A stretch of DNA of 64,000 nt from NCBI RefSeq assembly GCF_007097155.1, contig NZ_VJWA01000001.1, positions 1,521,501-1,585,500 on the forward strand. The letters are read 5' to 3'. Shown here one piece after another: positions 25,130 to 33,811 of the stretch. Below the pieces are notes generated by a model. That model did not search any database. It had not been told where the DNA came from and worked only from the letters and a program-made list of their open reading frames with translations. Source of the stretch: Glacieibacterium frigidum (GTDB taxonomy: Bacteria > Pseudomonadota > Alphaproteobacteria > Sphingomonadales > Sphingomonadaceae). The first letter of the stretch is position 1. The number at the start of each line of letters is the position of its first letter. Both the position numbers and the translations under genes were made by a program.

Positions 25130-27148
25130 ATGTCCCGCACTGCCTCGCCGTCGATGTTCTCGGGCACCCTGATCGGCCCCGCCATCGCCGGTGCCTTCGC
25201 CAAGCTCGACCCACGCCAGCTGATCCGCAACCCGGTGATGTTCGTGACCGCGGTCGTCGCGCTGCTGCTTACCGTGCTGCTGATCGTCGGTTCGCCCGGC
25301 GGCGGCATCGCCTTCAAGGCGCAGCTGGTGTTCTGGCTGTGGCTGACCGTGCTGTTCGGCAACTTCGCCGAGGCGCTGGCGGAAGGGCGCGGCAAGGCGC
25401 AGGCCGCCAGCTTGCGCGCCACCAAGGGCGAGCTGACCGGCAACCGCATCGTCGGCAGCGGCACCGAAAGCGTCCCCGCCTCGGCGCTGAAGGTCGGTGA
25501 CATCGTGCTCGTCTCGGTCGGCGAACTGATCCCCGCCGACGGCGAGGTCGTCGAGGGCGTCGCCAGCGTCAACGAGGCCGCGATCACCGGCGAGAGCGCC
25601 CCCGTCATCCGCGAGGGCGGCGGCGACCGCTCGGCGGTGACCGCGGGCACGCGCGTCGTGTCGGACTATCTCAAGGTCCGCGTCACGGCAGGGCCGGGGC
25701 AGGGCTTTCTCGACCGCATGATCGCGCTGGTCGAAGGCGCCGAGCGGCAGAAAACGCCCAACGAGATCGCGCTGACCATCCTGCTCGTCGGGCTGACGAT
25801 CGTCTTCCTGATCGCGGTCGGCACCATCCCGATGTTTGCGAACTATGCGGCCGGCGCGGTGCCCGTCGTGATCCTTGCGGCGTTGCTGATCACGCTGATC
25901 CCGACCACCATCGCGGCGCTGCTGTCGGCGATCGGCATCGCAGGAATGGACCGGCTGGTGCGCTTCAACGTGCTCGCGAAGTCGGGCCGCGCGGTCGAGG
26001 CGGCGGGCGACATCGACGTGCTGCTGCTCGACAAGACCGGCACGATCACGCTCGGCGACCGCCAGGCCAGCGAGTTCCGCGCCGTCGGCCGCGCGTCGGA
26101 GCGCGAGCTTGCCGAAGCCGTGATGCTCGCCAGCCTGGCGGACGAGACCCCCGAAGGCCGATCGAGCGTCGTGCTGGCGCGCGAGAAATACGGCGTCGAC
26201 GTCGCCCTCCCGGCCGGGGCCGAGATCATCGCGTTCAGCGCCCAGACGCGCCTGTCGGGCGTCCGCACCGACGACACCTTCGTGCAGAAGGGCGCGGTGG
26301 ACTCGATCCTCAAGATCGTCCCCGACAGCCCCGCGGCCGCCGAGCTGAGGCGCGTCACCGACGAGATCGCACGCGCTGGCGGCACGCCGCTCGCCGTGGT
26401 CCGCGACGGCCGGATCCTGGGTGCGATCTACCTCAAGGACATCATCAAGGGCGGCATCAGGGAGCGCTTCGTCGAGCTGCGCCGCATGGGCATCCGCACC
26501 GTGATGATCACCGGCGACAACCCCCTGACGGCGGCGTCGATTGCCGCCGAGGCCGGGGTGGACGACTTCCTCGCGCAGGCGACGCCCGAGGACAAGCTGG
26601 CCTTCATCCGCAAGGAACAGGTCGGCGGGCGGCTGGTCGCGATGTGCGGCGACGGCACCAACGACGCGCCGGCACTCGCGCAGGCCGATGTCGGCGTCGC
26701 GATGAACACCGGCACGCAGGCGGCGCGCGAGGCCGGCAACATGGTCGACCTCGACAGCGACCCCACCAAGCTCATCGAGATCGTCGGCCTGGGCAAGCAG
26801 CTGCTGATGACGCGCGGGGCGCTGACCACCTTCTCGATCTCGAACGATGTCGCCAAGTATTTCGCCATCCTGCCGGCGATGTTCGTGGTGCTCTACCCAG
26901 GGCTGGCCGTGCTCAACGTCATGGGGCTCGCAACGCCCGAGAGCGCGATCCTGTCGGCGATCATCTTCAACGCGCTGATCATCCCGCTGCTCGTGCCGCT
27001 TGCGCTCAAGGGCGTGAAGTATCGCCCGGTCGGCGCGGGTGCCCTGCTGGCGCGCAACCTCGCGATCTACGGCGTCGGCGGGCTGATCTCGCCCTTCATC
27101 GGGATCAAGCTGATCGACCTCGCCGTGTCCGGCCTCGGCCTGGCCTAG
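25130..27148 (+). CDS. kdpB: Potassium-transporting P-type ATPase subunit B
   Basis: Catalytic P-type ATPase subunit, 672 residues. The phosphorylated Asp is D301 in [13 protein letters not shown]; also present are the actuator motif [19 protein letters not shown], and the hinge [28 protein letters not shown]. The intramembrane [13 protein letters not shown] is typical of KdpB. The ATG at 25130 has AGGAG 8-9 bases upstream; upstream in-frame sequence is the shadow of kdpA and is not part of the protein. Confidence 0.98.
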   Translation: MSRTASPSMFSGTLIGPAIAGAFAKLDPRQLIRNPVMFVTAVVALLLTVLLIVGSPGGGIAFKAQLVFWLWLTVLFGNFAEALAEGRGKAQAASLRATKGELTGNRIVGSGTESVPASALKVGDIVLVSVGELIPADGEVVEGVASVNEAAITGESAPVIREGGGDRSAVTAGTRVVSDYLKVRVTAGPGQGFLDRMIALVEGAERQKTPNEIALTILLVGLTIVFLIAVGTIPMFANYAAGAVPVVILAALLITLIPTTIAALLSAIGIAGMDRLVRFNVLAKSGRAVEAAGDIDVLLLDKTGTITLGDRQASEFRAVGRASERELAEAVMLASLADETPEGRSSVVLAREKYGVDVALPAGAEIIAFSAQTRLSGVRTDDTFVQKGAVDSILKIVPDSPAAAELRRVTDEIARAGGTPLAVVRDGRILGAIYLKDIIKGGIRERFVELRRMGIRTVMITGDNPLTAASIAAEAGVDDFLAQATPEDKLAFIRKEQVGGRLVAMCGDGTNDAPALAQADVGVAMNTGTQAAREAGNMVDLDSDPTKLIEIVGLGKQLLMTRGALTTFSISNDVAKYFAILPAMFVVLYPGLAVLNVMGLATPESAILSAIIFNALIIPLLVPLALKGVKYRPVGAGALLARNLAIYGVGGLISPFIGIKLIDLAVSGLGLA

Positions 27149-27157
27149 GAGCTGCCA

Positions 27158-27745
27158 ATGTTCGATTTTCTCTCCGCACTTCGCCCGGCGATCGTCCTGA
27201 CGGCGCTGTTCACCCTGCTGCTCGGCGTTGGATACCCGCTCGCCATCCTTGGCATTGGCCAGGCGGCGTTCCCGCACCAGGCGAATGGCAGCCTGATCGT
27301 CGACGACGGCAAGGTGGTGGGCTCCGAACTCGTCGGCCAGGCCTTCACGAGCCCGCGCTATTTCAACACCCGCCCCTCGGCGGCGGGCAAGGGCTATGAC
27401 GCCAATTCGTCGTCGGGCTCGAACCTCGGCCCGACCTCGAAGGCGCTCGCCGAGCGGATCGGCACCGACATCGCCGCACAGCGCAAGGCGGGCGTAACCG
27501 GCGCCATCCCCGCCGACCTCGTCACCGCCAGCGCCTCGGGCCTCGACCCCGACCTGTCGCGCGCCGCAGCGCTGGTGCAGGTGCCCCGCATCGCCCGCGA
27601 GCGGGGGCTGAGCGAGGCGAGCGTCCGCACGCTGGTCGAGAAGCAGATCGAGCAGCCCGCACTGGGGATGCTGGGCGACCCGCACGTCAACGTGCTGGCG
27701 CTCAATCGACAACTCGACCGGATGACGCCACTCTCGCGCCCGTGA
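27158..27745 (+). CDS. kdpC: Potassium-transporting ATPase subunit C
   Basis: 195-residue accessory subunit with one N-terminal membrane helix (about 10-32) and a periplasmic-side domain. Characteristic stretches are GSELVGQAFTSPRYFNTRPSA, SSGSNLGPTS, PADLVTASASGLDPDLS and the C-terminal LGDPHVNVLALNRQLD. AGGAG lies 7 bases before the ATG. Its TGA overlaps the GTG of kdpD. Confidence 0.97.
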   Translation: MFDFLSALRPAIVLTALFTLLLGVGYPLAILGIGQAAFPHQANGSLIVDDGKVVGSELVGQAFTSPRYFNTRPSAAGKGYDANSSSGSNLGPTSKALAERIGTDIAAQRKAGVTGAIPADLVTASASGLDPDLSRAAALVQVPRIARERGLSEASVRTLVEKQIEQPALGMLGDPHVNVLALNRQLDRMTPLSRP

Positions 27746-30402
27746 TCGCCGACCGTCCCGCCCCCGAAGCGTTCCTGGCCGCCGCGCGGGCCGAGGGGCG
27801 GGGGCAGTTGAAGGTGTTCCTCGGCGCGGCGCCCGGGGTCGGCAAGACCTATGAGATGCTCGAGGACGGCGCGGCGCGGCTGAAAGCGGGCGAGGACGTG
27901 GTGATCGGCGTCGTCGAGACGCACGGGCGGGCCGAGACCGAGGCGCTGGTGCGGCCGTTCGAGATCGTGCCGCGTGCCGAGGTGGCGTACCAAGGCCGCA
28001 CGCTGACCGAGATGGACCTCGACGCGGTGCTGGCGCGCGCGCCCAGCCTCGTCCTCGTCGACGAGCTCGCGCACAGCAACGCGCCGGGCAGCCGGCATCC
28101 GAAGCGCTACCAGGACGTCGAAGAGCTGATCGCGGCGGGCATCGACGTCTTCTCGACGATCAACATCCAGCACATCGAGAGCCTGAACGACGTCGTCGCC
28201 AGCTTCACCCATGTCCGCGTCCGCGAGACGGTGCCCGACAGCGTTCTCGAGACCGCCGAGATCGAGGTCGTCGACCTGCCGCCCGACGAGCTGATCGAGC
28301 GGCTGAAGGCGGGCAAGGTCTATGTCCCCGACGAGGCAAGCCGGGCACTCGGGCACTTCTTTTCCAAGTCCAACCTCCAGGCGCTGCGCGAGCTCGCCCT
28401 GCGCCGCGCCGCGCATGTCGTCGACGCACAGATGCTCGACCATGTCCGCGCCCACGCGCTGGCGGGCAATTTCGCCGCCGGCGAGCGCATCCTGGTCGCG
28501 GTCAGCGAGGCGCCGGGGGCGGCCGAGCTGGTACGCGCCGGCAAGCGGCTGGCGGACGCGCTGCATGGCACCTGGACCGCGCTGCACATCGAGACGCCGC
28601 GCAGCCGCGCGCTGGGCGAGGCCGAGCGCCAGCGCCTGTCGGAGACGCTCGCGCTCGCGGCGCAGCTCGGCGGCGTCACCGCCAGCATCCCGGCGGCGAA
28701 CGTCGTCGACGGCCTCGTCGCCTATGCGACCGAGGCGCGGATCACGCAGCTGGTCGTCGCCAAGTCGACGCGGTCGCGGTGGTTCAAGCTGCGCCACGGC
28801 TCGGTCGTCGACCGGCTGGTGCGCGAGACGCCGGGCATGGCGGTGCATGTTTTGCCCGACGCCGGCGGCGCGGCGACGCCGGGAGCGAGCGCCCCGATGC
28901 CCGGCCCGCCGCCGCTCGCCTATGCCAAGGCGCTGGGCCTCGTCGCGGCGACGGTCCTGCTGTCGGCGCTGCTCGTGCCGCTGATCGGGCTGGGGGCGAT
29001 CGACCTGATCTTCCTGCTGCCGGTCATGGCGGCGGCGACGCTGTACGGCCTGCGCCCGGGGCTGGCGGCGGGGGTCGCGGCGAGCCTCGCGTTCAACTTC
29101 TTCTTCCTGCCGCCGCTCTATACCTTCACGGTTTCCGATCCGTCGAACCTGCTGACCGCGGTCGTCCTGCTCGGCGTCGCGGTGGCGGCCAGCCAGCTCG
29201 CGGGGCGGGTGCGGGCGCAGGCCGATCTTGCGGCATCGAGCGCGCGGCAGAACGCGGCGCTGGCGGGCTTCTCGCGGGCGCTGACCGGTGGCACCGACCT
29301 CGCCGAGCTGGCGCAGGCGATCGCTGCCGAGATGGCGCGGCTGTTCGACGCGAAGGTCACGCTGTGGACGGGGGAGGGCGGCCTGACCCTGATCGCCGCC
29401 AACCCGCCGGAGGACCGGCTGGGCGCGGTCGAGCGTGCGGCGGCGCAATGGGTGCTCGACCGCGGGCTGCCGGCGGGGCGCGGCTCGGCGACGCTGCCCG
29501 CCGCCGACTGGCTGTTCCATCCGCTCAAGACGTCGAGCGGCGTCGTGGCGGTGCTGGGACTGGCGCGCGACGACGGGCGCGATCCCGTCCGCGCCGACCA
29601 GCTGCCGCTGCTGCTCGGCCTGCTGGACCAGTCGGCTCTCGCGGTCGAGCGGCTGCGCCTGACCGACGAGATGGCCGAGGTGTCGCGTCTGAAGGACCGC
29701 GACCGGCTGCGCGCCGCGCTGCTGTCGTCGGTCAGCCACGACCTGCGCACCCCGCTGACCGCCGTCATCGCCGCGACCGCCGAACTGCGCCGCCAGCTGG
29801 CGGGGCAGGCGGATACCACCGCGATCGACACGCTCGATACCGAGACGCAGCGGCTGGCGCGCTTCGTCGCCAATCTGCTCGACATGGCGCGGGTCGAGGC
29901 GGGGGCGCTCCGCCTGTCGGTCGAGCCGGTCGACCTGACCGACGCGGTGGCCGGCGCGGTGCACGACCTGCGGCGCTCGCTGGAGGGACATGCCATCGAC
30001 CTCGACGTGCCGCCCGACCTGCCGCTGGTGCGCGTCGACCCGCAGCTGTTCCACCATATCCTGATCAACCTGCTCGACAATGCCGGCAAGTATTCGGACC
30101 CCGGCGCGACGATCGCCATCCGCGGGCGGCGGACGCCCGACGCGCTGACGCTGGAGATCATCGACGCCGGGCCGGGCCTGCCGCCGGGGCGCGAGGCGCA
30201 GGTCTTCGAGACGTTCACCCGGCTGGAGGGGTCGGACCGTTCGGCGGGCGGCACGGGGCTGGGGCTCGCGATCGTCAAGGGCTTCGCCGAGGCGATGGGC
30301 ATCGCGGTGGGGGCCGCCAACCGCGGCGAGCCGCGCGGCGCGGTGTTCAGCTTGCGCTTTCCGGCCGCCCTGCTGATGCGCGCGACCGAGGAGGGTGCAT
30401 GA
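27742..30402 (+). CDS. kdpD: Sensor histidine kinase KdpD
   Basis: 886-residue membrane sensor for K+ limitation or osmotic stress. Domains in order: N-terminal KdpD domain with a Walker A-like GAAPGVGKTYEML (about 32-44), universal-stress-like domain (about 245-365), four-helix DUF4118 membrane block (about 395-490), a GAF-like region (about 510-640), HisKA with phospho-acceptor H666 in SSVSHDLRTPLTAV, and HATPase with NLLDNAGKYS and GGTGLGLAIVKGF. It starts at GTG inside the kdpC stop (GTGA) and overlaps kdpE by 4 bases. Confidence 0.97.
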   Translation: MIADRPAPEAFLAAARAEGRGQLKVFLGAAPGVGKTYEMLEDGAARLKAGEDVVIGVVETHGRAETEALVRPFEIVPRAEVAYQGRTLTEMDLDAVLARAPSLVLVDELAHSNAPGSRHPKRYQDVEELIAAGIDVFSTINIQHIESLNDVVASFTHVRVRETVPDSVLETAEIEVVDLPPDELIERLKAGKVYVPDEASRALGHFFSKSNLQALRELALRRAAHVVDAQMLDHVRAHALAGNFAAGERILVAVSEAPGAAELVRAGKRLADALHGTWTALHIETPRSRALGEAERQRLSETLALAAQLGGVTASIPAANVVDGLVAYATEARITQLVVAKSTRSRWFKLRHGSVVDRLVRETPGMAVHVLPDAGGAATPGASAPMPGPPPLAYAKALGLVAATVLLSALLVPLIGLGAIDLIFLLPVMAAATLYGLRPGLAAGVAASLAFNFFFLPPLYTFTVSDPSNLLTAVVLLGVAVAASQLAGRVRAQADLAASSARQNAALAGFSRALTGGTDLAELAQAIAAEMARLFDAKVTLWTGEGGLTLIAANPPEDRLGAVERAAAQWVLDRGLPAGRGSATLPAADWLFHPLKTSSGVVAVLGLARDDGRDPVRADQLPLLLGLLDQSALAVERLRLTDEMAEVSRLKDRDRLRAALLSSVSHDLRTPLTAVIAATAELRRQLAGQADTTAIDTLDTETQRLARFVANLLDMARVEAGALRLSVEPVDLTDAVAGAVHDLRRSLEGHAIDLDVPPDLPLVRVDPQLFHHILINLLDNAGKYSDPGATIAIRGRRTPDALTLEIIDAGPGLPPGREAQVFETFTRLEGSDRSAGGTGLGLAIVKGFAEAMGIAVGAANRGEPRGAVFSLRFPAALLMRATEEGA

Positions 30403-31100
30403 AGCCGCGGACGATCCTGGTCGTCGACGACGAGACGCAGATCCGCGTGCTGCTGCGCGCGACGCTGGTGCGGGCCGGCTACGGCGTCGTCGAGGCGGCG
30501 ACGGCGCGCGCGGCGCTGGCGTCGCTCGACATCGACAAGCCCGAGGCGGTGCTGCTCGATCTCGGCCTGCCCGACCGCGACGGGCTGGAGCTGCTGCCGC
30601 TGATCCGCGCGAAGACGCAGGCCCCGGTGCTCGTCATCTCGGCGCGCGGCGAGACCGAGCAGAAGGTCGCGGCGCTCGACCTGGGAGCGAACGACTATGT
30701 GACCAAGCCGTTCGACACCGAGGAGCTGCTCGCCCGCGTTCGCAGTGCCCTGCGCCAGGGTGAGGCGCGCGAGGGCATCGCCCTGCCGATCGTCGCGGGC
30801 GACGTCAGCATCGACCTCCATGCCCGAGAGATCCGGCGGGGCGGGGCGGAGGTGCACCTGACCCCGCGCGAGTATGGCGTGGTCGCCGAACTCGCCAAGC
30901 ACCCAGGGCGGATCGTCACCCATGCGGCGTTGCTGACCAACGTCTGGGGGCCGGGCTACCGCGACAATATCGAGTATCTGCGGGTCGTGATGCGCAACCT
31001 GCGGCTGAAGCTGGAGGCCGATGCCAGCCGCCCGGTGCTGCTCGTCAACGAGCTGGGGGTCGGCTACCGGCTGCGCGTGCCCGAAATGGCCAGTCGATGA
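30399..31100 (+). CDS. kdpE: Response regulator KdpE
   Basis: 233-residue OmpR-type regulator that activates the kdp operon. The receiver has the acidic pair D10-D11, phospho-acceptor D54 (VLLDLGLPD) and conserved Lys in YVTKPFD. The C-terminal winged helix includes LTPREYGVVAELAKHPGRIVTH and the DNA-contact end LLVNELGVGYRL. The ATG overlaps the kdpD stop (ATGA). The last 56 bases overlap the 3' end of the convergent DoxX gene. Confidence 0.97.
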   Translation: MKPRTILVVDDETQIRVLLRATLVRAGYGVVEAATARAALASLDIDKPEAVLLDLGLPDRDGLELLPLIRAKTQAPVLVISARGETEQKVAALDLGANDYVTKPFDTEELLARVRSALRQGEAREGIALPIVAGDVSIDLHAREIRRGGAEVHLTPREYGVVAELAKHPGRIVTHAALLTNVWGPGYRDNIEYLRVVMRNLRLKLEADASRPVLLVNELGVGYRLRVPEMASR

Positions 31101-31485
31101 CGCTCCCTGCAAACAGCGCCCACCAGACGATGACCGGCTGAAACGCCAGCCGGGGGCCGTGGTAGCCCCAACCGAGCGCACTGCCGCCGACCGCGATGCT
31201 GTTCAGCGCGTGATTGACGTTCGCCGGGTAGACGCACACCGCATAGAGCGCGAGGCCAATGCCCGCCGCCTTGCGCAGGCGCGGCACGAAGAGGCCGATG
31301 GCGCCCGCGATCTCGGCGATGCCGGTCAGCAGGATGACAATGCCCGGCATCGGCACCCAGGCGGGGGTGATGGCGAGGAAGGGGGCGGGCGACCGCACGT
31401 GCAGCACGCCGGCGACGAGAAACGCCGCCGCGAGCACCCAGCGCAGCACGGTGCGGGCGGTCTCGACGCTTGAGCGTGTCGTCAT
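31045..31485 (-). CDS. DoxX-family membrane protein
   Basis: 146-residue integral membrane protein with four predicted helices (about 12-30, 45-65, 72-92 and 113-130). The AAAFLVAGVLHVRSPAPFLAI start, ILLTGIAEIAGAIGLFVPRLRKAAGIGLALY middle and PANVNHAL segment match the DoxX-like group, often linked to redox or thiol stress but without a firm biochemical role. The 3' end is embedded 56 bases into kdpE on the other strand. tRNA-Glu lies 5 bases upstream of the start codon, so the gene may be transcribed with the tRNA. Confidence 0.82.
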   Translation of the reverse strand: MTTRSSVETARTVLRWVLAAAFLVAGVLHVRSPAPFLAITPAWVPMPGIVILLTGIAEIAGAIGLFVPRLRKAAGIGLALYAVCVYPANVNHALNSIAVGGSALGWGYHGPRLAFQPVIVWWALFAGSVIDWPFRARAAGSRPPAR

Positions 31486-31490
31486 CCGCT

Positions 31491-31565
31491 TGGTGACCCC
31501 TACGAGAATCGAACTCGTGCTTCAGCCGTGAGAGGGCCGCGTCCTAACCGCTAGACGAAGGGGCC
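31491..31565 (-). tRNA. tRNA-Glu (anticodon CTC)
   Basis: Cloverleaf on the minus strand: acceptor GGCCCCT/AGGGGTC, D arm GTCTAGCGGTTAGGAC, anticodon stem CGGCC/GGCTG with loop CTCTCAC (anticodon CTC), T arm ACGAG TTCGATT CTCGT, discriminator A and encoded CCA (31491-31493). It is 40 bases downstream of the DAHP synthase gene and just upstream of the DoxX gene. Confidence 0.96.
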
Positions 31566-31605
31566 GTGAGCGGAGGCGCGTGGATAGGGGCAGCCGCCCC
31601 GCCCG

Positions 31606-32985
31606 TCAAGCCGCCGCAGCAGTATCCAGCACACGCGCGTCCTTCAACGCCTCCGCGAGCAGGAATGCCAGCTCGAGCGACTGCGACGCGTTGAGGCGCG
31701 GGTCGCAGTGCGTGTGATAGCGGTCGCCCAGCGTCTCGTCGGTCACCGCGATCGCGCCGCCGGTGCATTCGGTGACGTTCTGCCCGGTCATCTCGGCATG
31801 GATGCCGCCCGCGAAGCTGCCCTCCGCACGGTGCACGGCGAAGACCTGGCGGACCTCGGCGAGGATGCGGTCGAAGGGCCGCGTCTTGTAGCCGTTGGCG
31901 GCCTTGACGGTGTTGCCGTGCATCGGGTCGCACGACCAGATCACGTTGCGGCCCTCGCGCCGGACAGCGCGGATCAGGCGGGGCAAATGAGCCTCGACCT
32001 TGTCAGCGCCGAAGCGCGTGATCAGCGTCAGGCGGCCCGGCACGTTGCCCGGGTTGAGCGTGTCGATCAGGCGGAGCAGGTCGTCGCTTTCGATCGACGG
32101 GCCGCACTTCAGGCCCAGCGGATTGCCGACGCCGCGCAGGAACTCGACGTGAGCCGAACCTGCAAAGCGCGTCCGGTCGCCGATCCACAGCATGTGCGCG
32201 CTGGTGTCGAACCAGTCGCCGGTCAGGCTGTCCTGCCGCGTCATCGCCTGTTCGTAGCCGAGCAGCAGCGCCTCGTGGCTGGTGTAGAAGCTCGTACCCT
32301 TCAGCTGGGGCACCGTCTCGGGCGAGATGCCGCACGCCGCCATGAAGTCGAGCGCCTCGCCGATCCGGTCGGCGACTTCCTGATACTGCGCCGACCACAG
32401 CGAGCGGCCGGTGAAGTCGAGGTTCCACTTATGGACCTGGTGCAGATTGGCATAACCGCCGCTGGCGAAGGCGCGCAGCAGGTTGAGCGTCGCCGCCGAC
32501 TGCATATACCCGCGCAGCATCTTCGACGGATCGGGTTCGCGCGCCGCGGCGGTGAAGGCGATGTCGTTGACGTTGTCGCCGCGGTAGCTGGGCAGCGTCA
32601 CGTCGCCGATCGTCTCGGTATCGCCCGACCGCGGCTTGGCGAACTGCCCCGCCATGCGGCCGACCTTCACCACCGGCAGCTTCGACGCATAGGTCAGCAC
32701 GACCGCCATCTGCAGCAGAACGCGGAAGGTATCGCGGATGTTGTTGGGGTGGAACTCGGCGAAGCTCTCGGCACAGTCGCCGCCCTGGAGCAGGAAAGCC
32801 TTGCCCGCCGACACGTCCGCAAGAGCAGCGGTGAGGTCGCGCGCCTCGCCCGCGAAGACGAGGGGAGGGTAGGACTTGAGCTCGCTCTCGACCGCCGCCA
32901 GCGCCGCCTGATCGGCATAGGCGGGCAGCTGCTGCGCGGTGTGGCCGCGCCACGTCTCGGGGGTCCAGTTGCGGGCGTTGGTCAT
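31606..32985 (-). CDS. aroG: 3-deoxy-7-phosphoheptulonate (DAHP) synthase, class II
   Basis: First enzyme of the shikimate pathway, condensing erythrose 4-phosphate and phosphoenolpyruvate. The 459 residues are of the class II (plant/AroAII) type: [18 protein letters not shown] at the N-terminus, [13 protein letters not shown] (about 75-87, with the metal-ligand Cys), [54 protein letters not shown] and the C-terminal [25 protein letters not shown] region. The ATG at 32985 overlaps the stop of a possible leader ORF (ATGA) and lacks a good ribosome site of its own, while a strong promoter lies about 210 bases upstream (33194-33222). Confidence 0.97.
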   Translation of the reverse strand: MTNARNWTPETWRGHTAQQLPAYADQAALAAVESELKSYPPLVFAGEARDLTAALADVSAGKAFLLQGGDCAESFAEFHPNNIRDTFRVLLQMAVVLTYASKLPVVKVGRMAGQFAKPRSGDTETIGDVTLPSYRGDNVNDIAFTAAAREPDPSKMLRGYMQSAATLNLLRAFASGGYANLHQVHKWNLDFTGRSLWSAQYQEVADRIGEALDFMAACGISPETVPQLKGTSFYTSHEALLLGYEQAMTRQDSLTGDWFDTSAHMLWIGDRTRFAGSAHVEFLRGVGNPLGLKCGPSIESDDLLRLIDTLNPGNVPGRLTLITRFGADKVEAHLPRLIRAVRREGRNVIWSCDPMHGNTVKAANGYKTRPFDRILAEVRQVFAVHRAEGSFAGGIHAEMTGQNVTECTGGAIAVTDETLGDRYHTHCDPRLNASQSLELAFLLAEALKDARVLDTAAAA

Positions 32986-33125
32986 AACGCCCAGCGATGT
33001 GCGTCCGAACGCGCCGCGATGCAAGCATGGCGGCCTAAGTTCACACTGAAGCGAAGCCCATGCATGGTGTTTGCACGCTCGCGGCTGGACGCGAAGATGA
33101 ACAAGTAAGCGAATTTGATGGCCAC
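32982..33125 (-). CDS. Possible leader ORF upstream of aroG
   Basis: A 47-codon frame from GTG 33125 that ends in a TGA overlapping the aroG ATG. Codons for FAYLFIF (33093-33113) put four aromatic residues within seven positions, close to the start ([11 protein letters not shown]). GGAG lies 9-10 bases upstream of the GTG. A longer version could begin at TTG 33191, but that is close to the predicted transcription start. It lies wholly in the transcribed leader of aroG. No homology is recognised; it may simply be a chance frame. Confidence 0.3.
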   Translation of the reverse strand: MAIKFAYLFIFASSRERANTMHGLRFSVNLGRHACIAARSDAHRWAL

Positions 33126-33297
33126 GCGCTGCTTTCTCCACGCCGCGCCGAGTTTGACGAGCCATCCGGCAGCAACGAGTTCGCCGACCAAGCTGTATAA
33201 CCGATATGGTTATATTTGTCAAGCTCGGCAGAACGCGGGTATCGCTTCACCTACGCTCACGAGCATTGTGGTACCGAATGCGGCAAGACCTAGCCGA
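33126..33297. other. Remainder of the aroG leader and upstream intergenic region
   Basis: Together with 32986-33125 this is the only stretch over 300 bases without a confident gene. It holds the aroG promoter and palindrome (33194-33222) in a locally AT-rich patch. I see no other conserved element and no tRNA or known riboswitch fold. Confidence 0.5.
33194..33222 (-). promoter_or_regulatory. Strong sigma70-like promoter with embedded palindrome, upstream of aroG
   Basis: Read on the minus strand: -35 TTGACA (33222-33217), 17-base spacer, -10 TATACA (33199-33194). A dyad TATAACC-N5-GGTTATA (33196-33214) covers most of the spacer and the -10, the position of a repressor operator. The predicted start is near 33187, giving a leader of about 200 bases before the aroG ATG. 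Confidence 0.65.
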
Positions 33298-33717
33298 TCA
33301 CTTGCTCGCCCCGCCGTCCTTGAACTCGACCCTCAGCGCCAGGAATGGCCCCCTCCCTCTGTTCTGCACTGCGTGCAATTCTTCGGGCTCCGCCGATTCC
33401 GCGACGGATGTGGGGATTGCCGGGACATCGACCCGCGAGGTCTCGACCGGCTTCCCGTCGACGAGCTTGTAGGAAATATAGGTGATCGGCTGCGGCTGCT
33501 CGAAATACATTACACTCGGCCACCGATGGTCGTGGATCGGCTCAGTCGAGCCAGGCGAGATGCTGACCCGCAGGACGCGGACCCGATCGTTTTCCAACAG
33601 TATCTTATGGCTCTGAGGTGCGGCGGTAACAGCTTCGAAGCGGTCAGGCCCTGCCGCCAACGCGCCCGAAGCGCCCCCGAGGAAGAACAGTCCACACGAT
33701 ACAAGACTTCGCAGCAT
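33298..33717 (-). CDS. Secreted cupin-like protein
   Basis: 139-residue protein with a signal peptide (LVSCGLFFLGGASGALAA, cleavage near 22) and a small beta-barrel that looks like a cupin: ENDRVRVLRVSISPGSTEPIHDHRWPSVMYF contains the first cupin motif (G-x5-HDH with a conserved Glu before it), and RGPFLALRVEF is the end of the barrel. Related small proteins are common in sphingomonads, without known function. It is 94 bases from the glutathione reductase stop, on the same strand. Metal binding is likely from the His pair; catalysis is not established. Confidence 0.7.
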   Translation of the reverse strand: MLRSLVSCGLFFLGGASGALAAGPDRFEAVTAAPQSHKILLENDRVRVLRVSISPGSTEPIHDHRWPSVMYFEQPQPITYISYKLVDGKPVETSRVDVPAIPTSVAESAEPEELHAVQNRGRGPFLALRVEFKDGGASK

Positions 33718-33811
33718 CGACAGATCTCTCAGACAATCAAACAGATCGAAGATGTATCGCGTGGATGGATCGCAATGCCAATCGGTAGCCGGATCGCGCC
33801 GCGCCGCGCAG

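Noticed and set aside
25115..30057. Long minus-strand frames antisense to kdpB, kdpC and kdpD
   Set aside because: Antisense shadows of confidently identified kdp genes; no recognisable domains.
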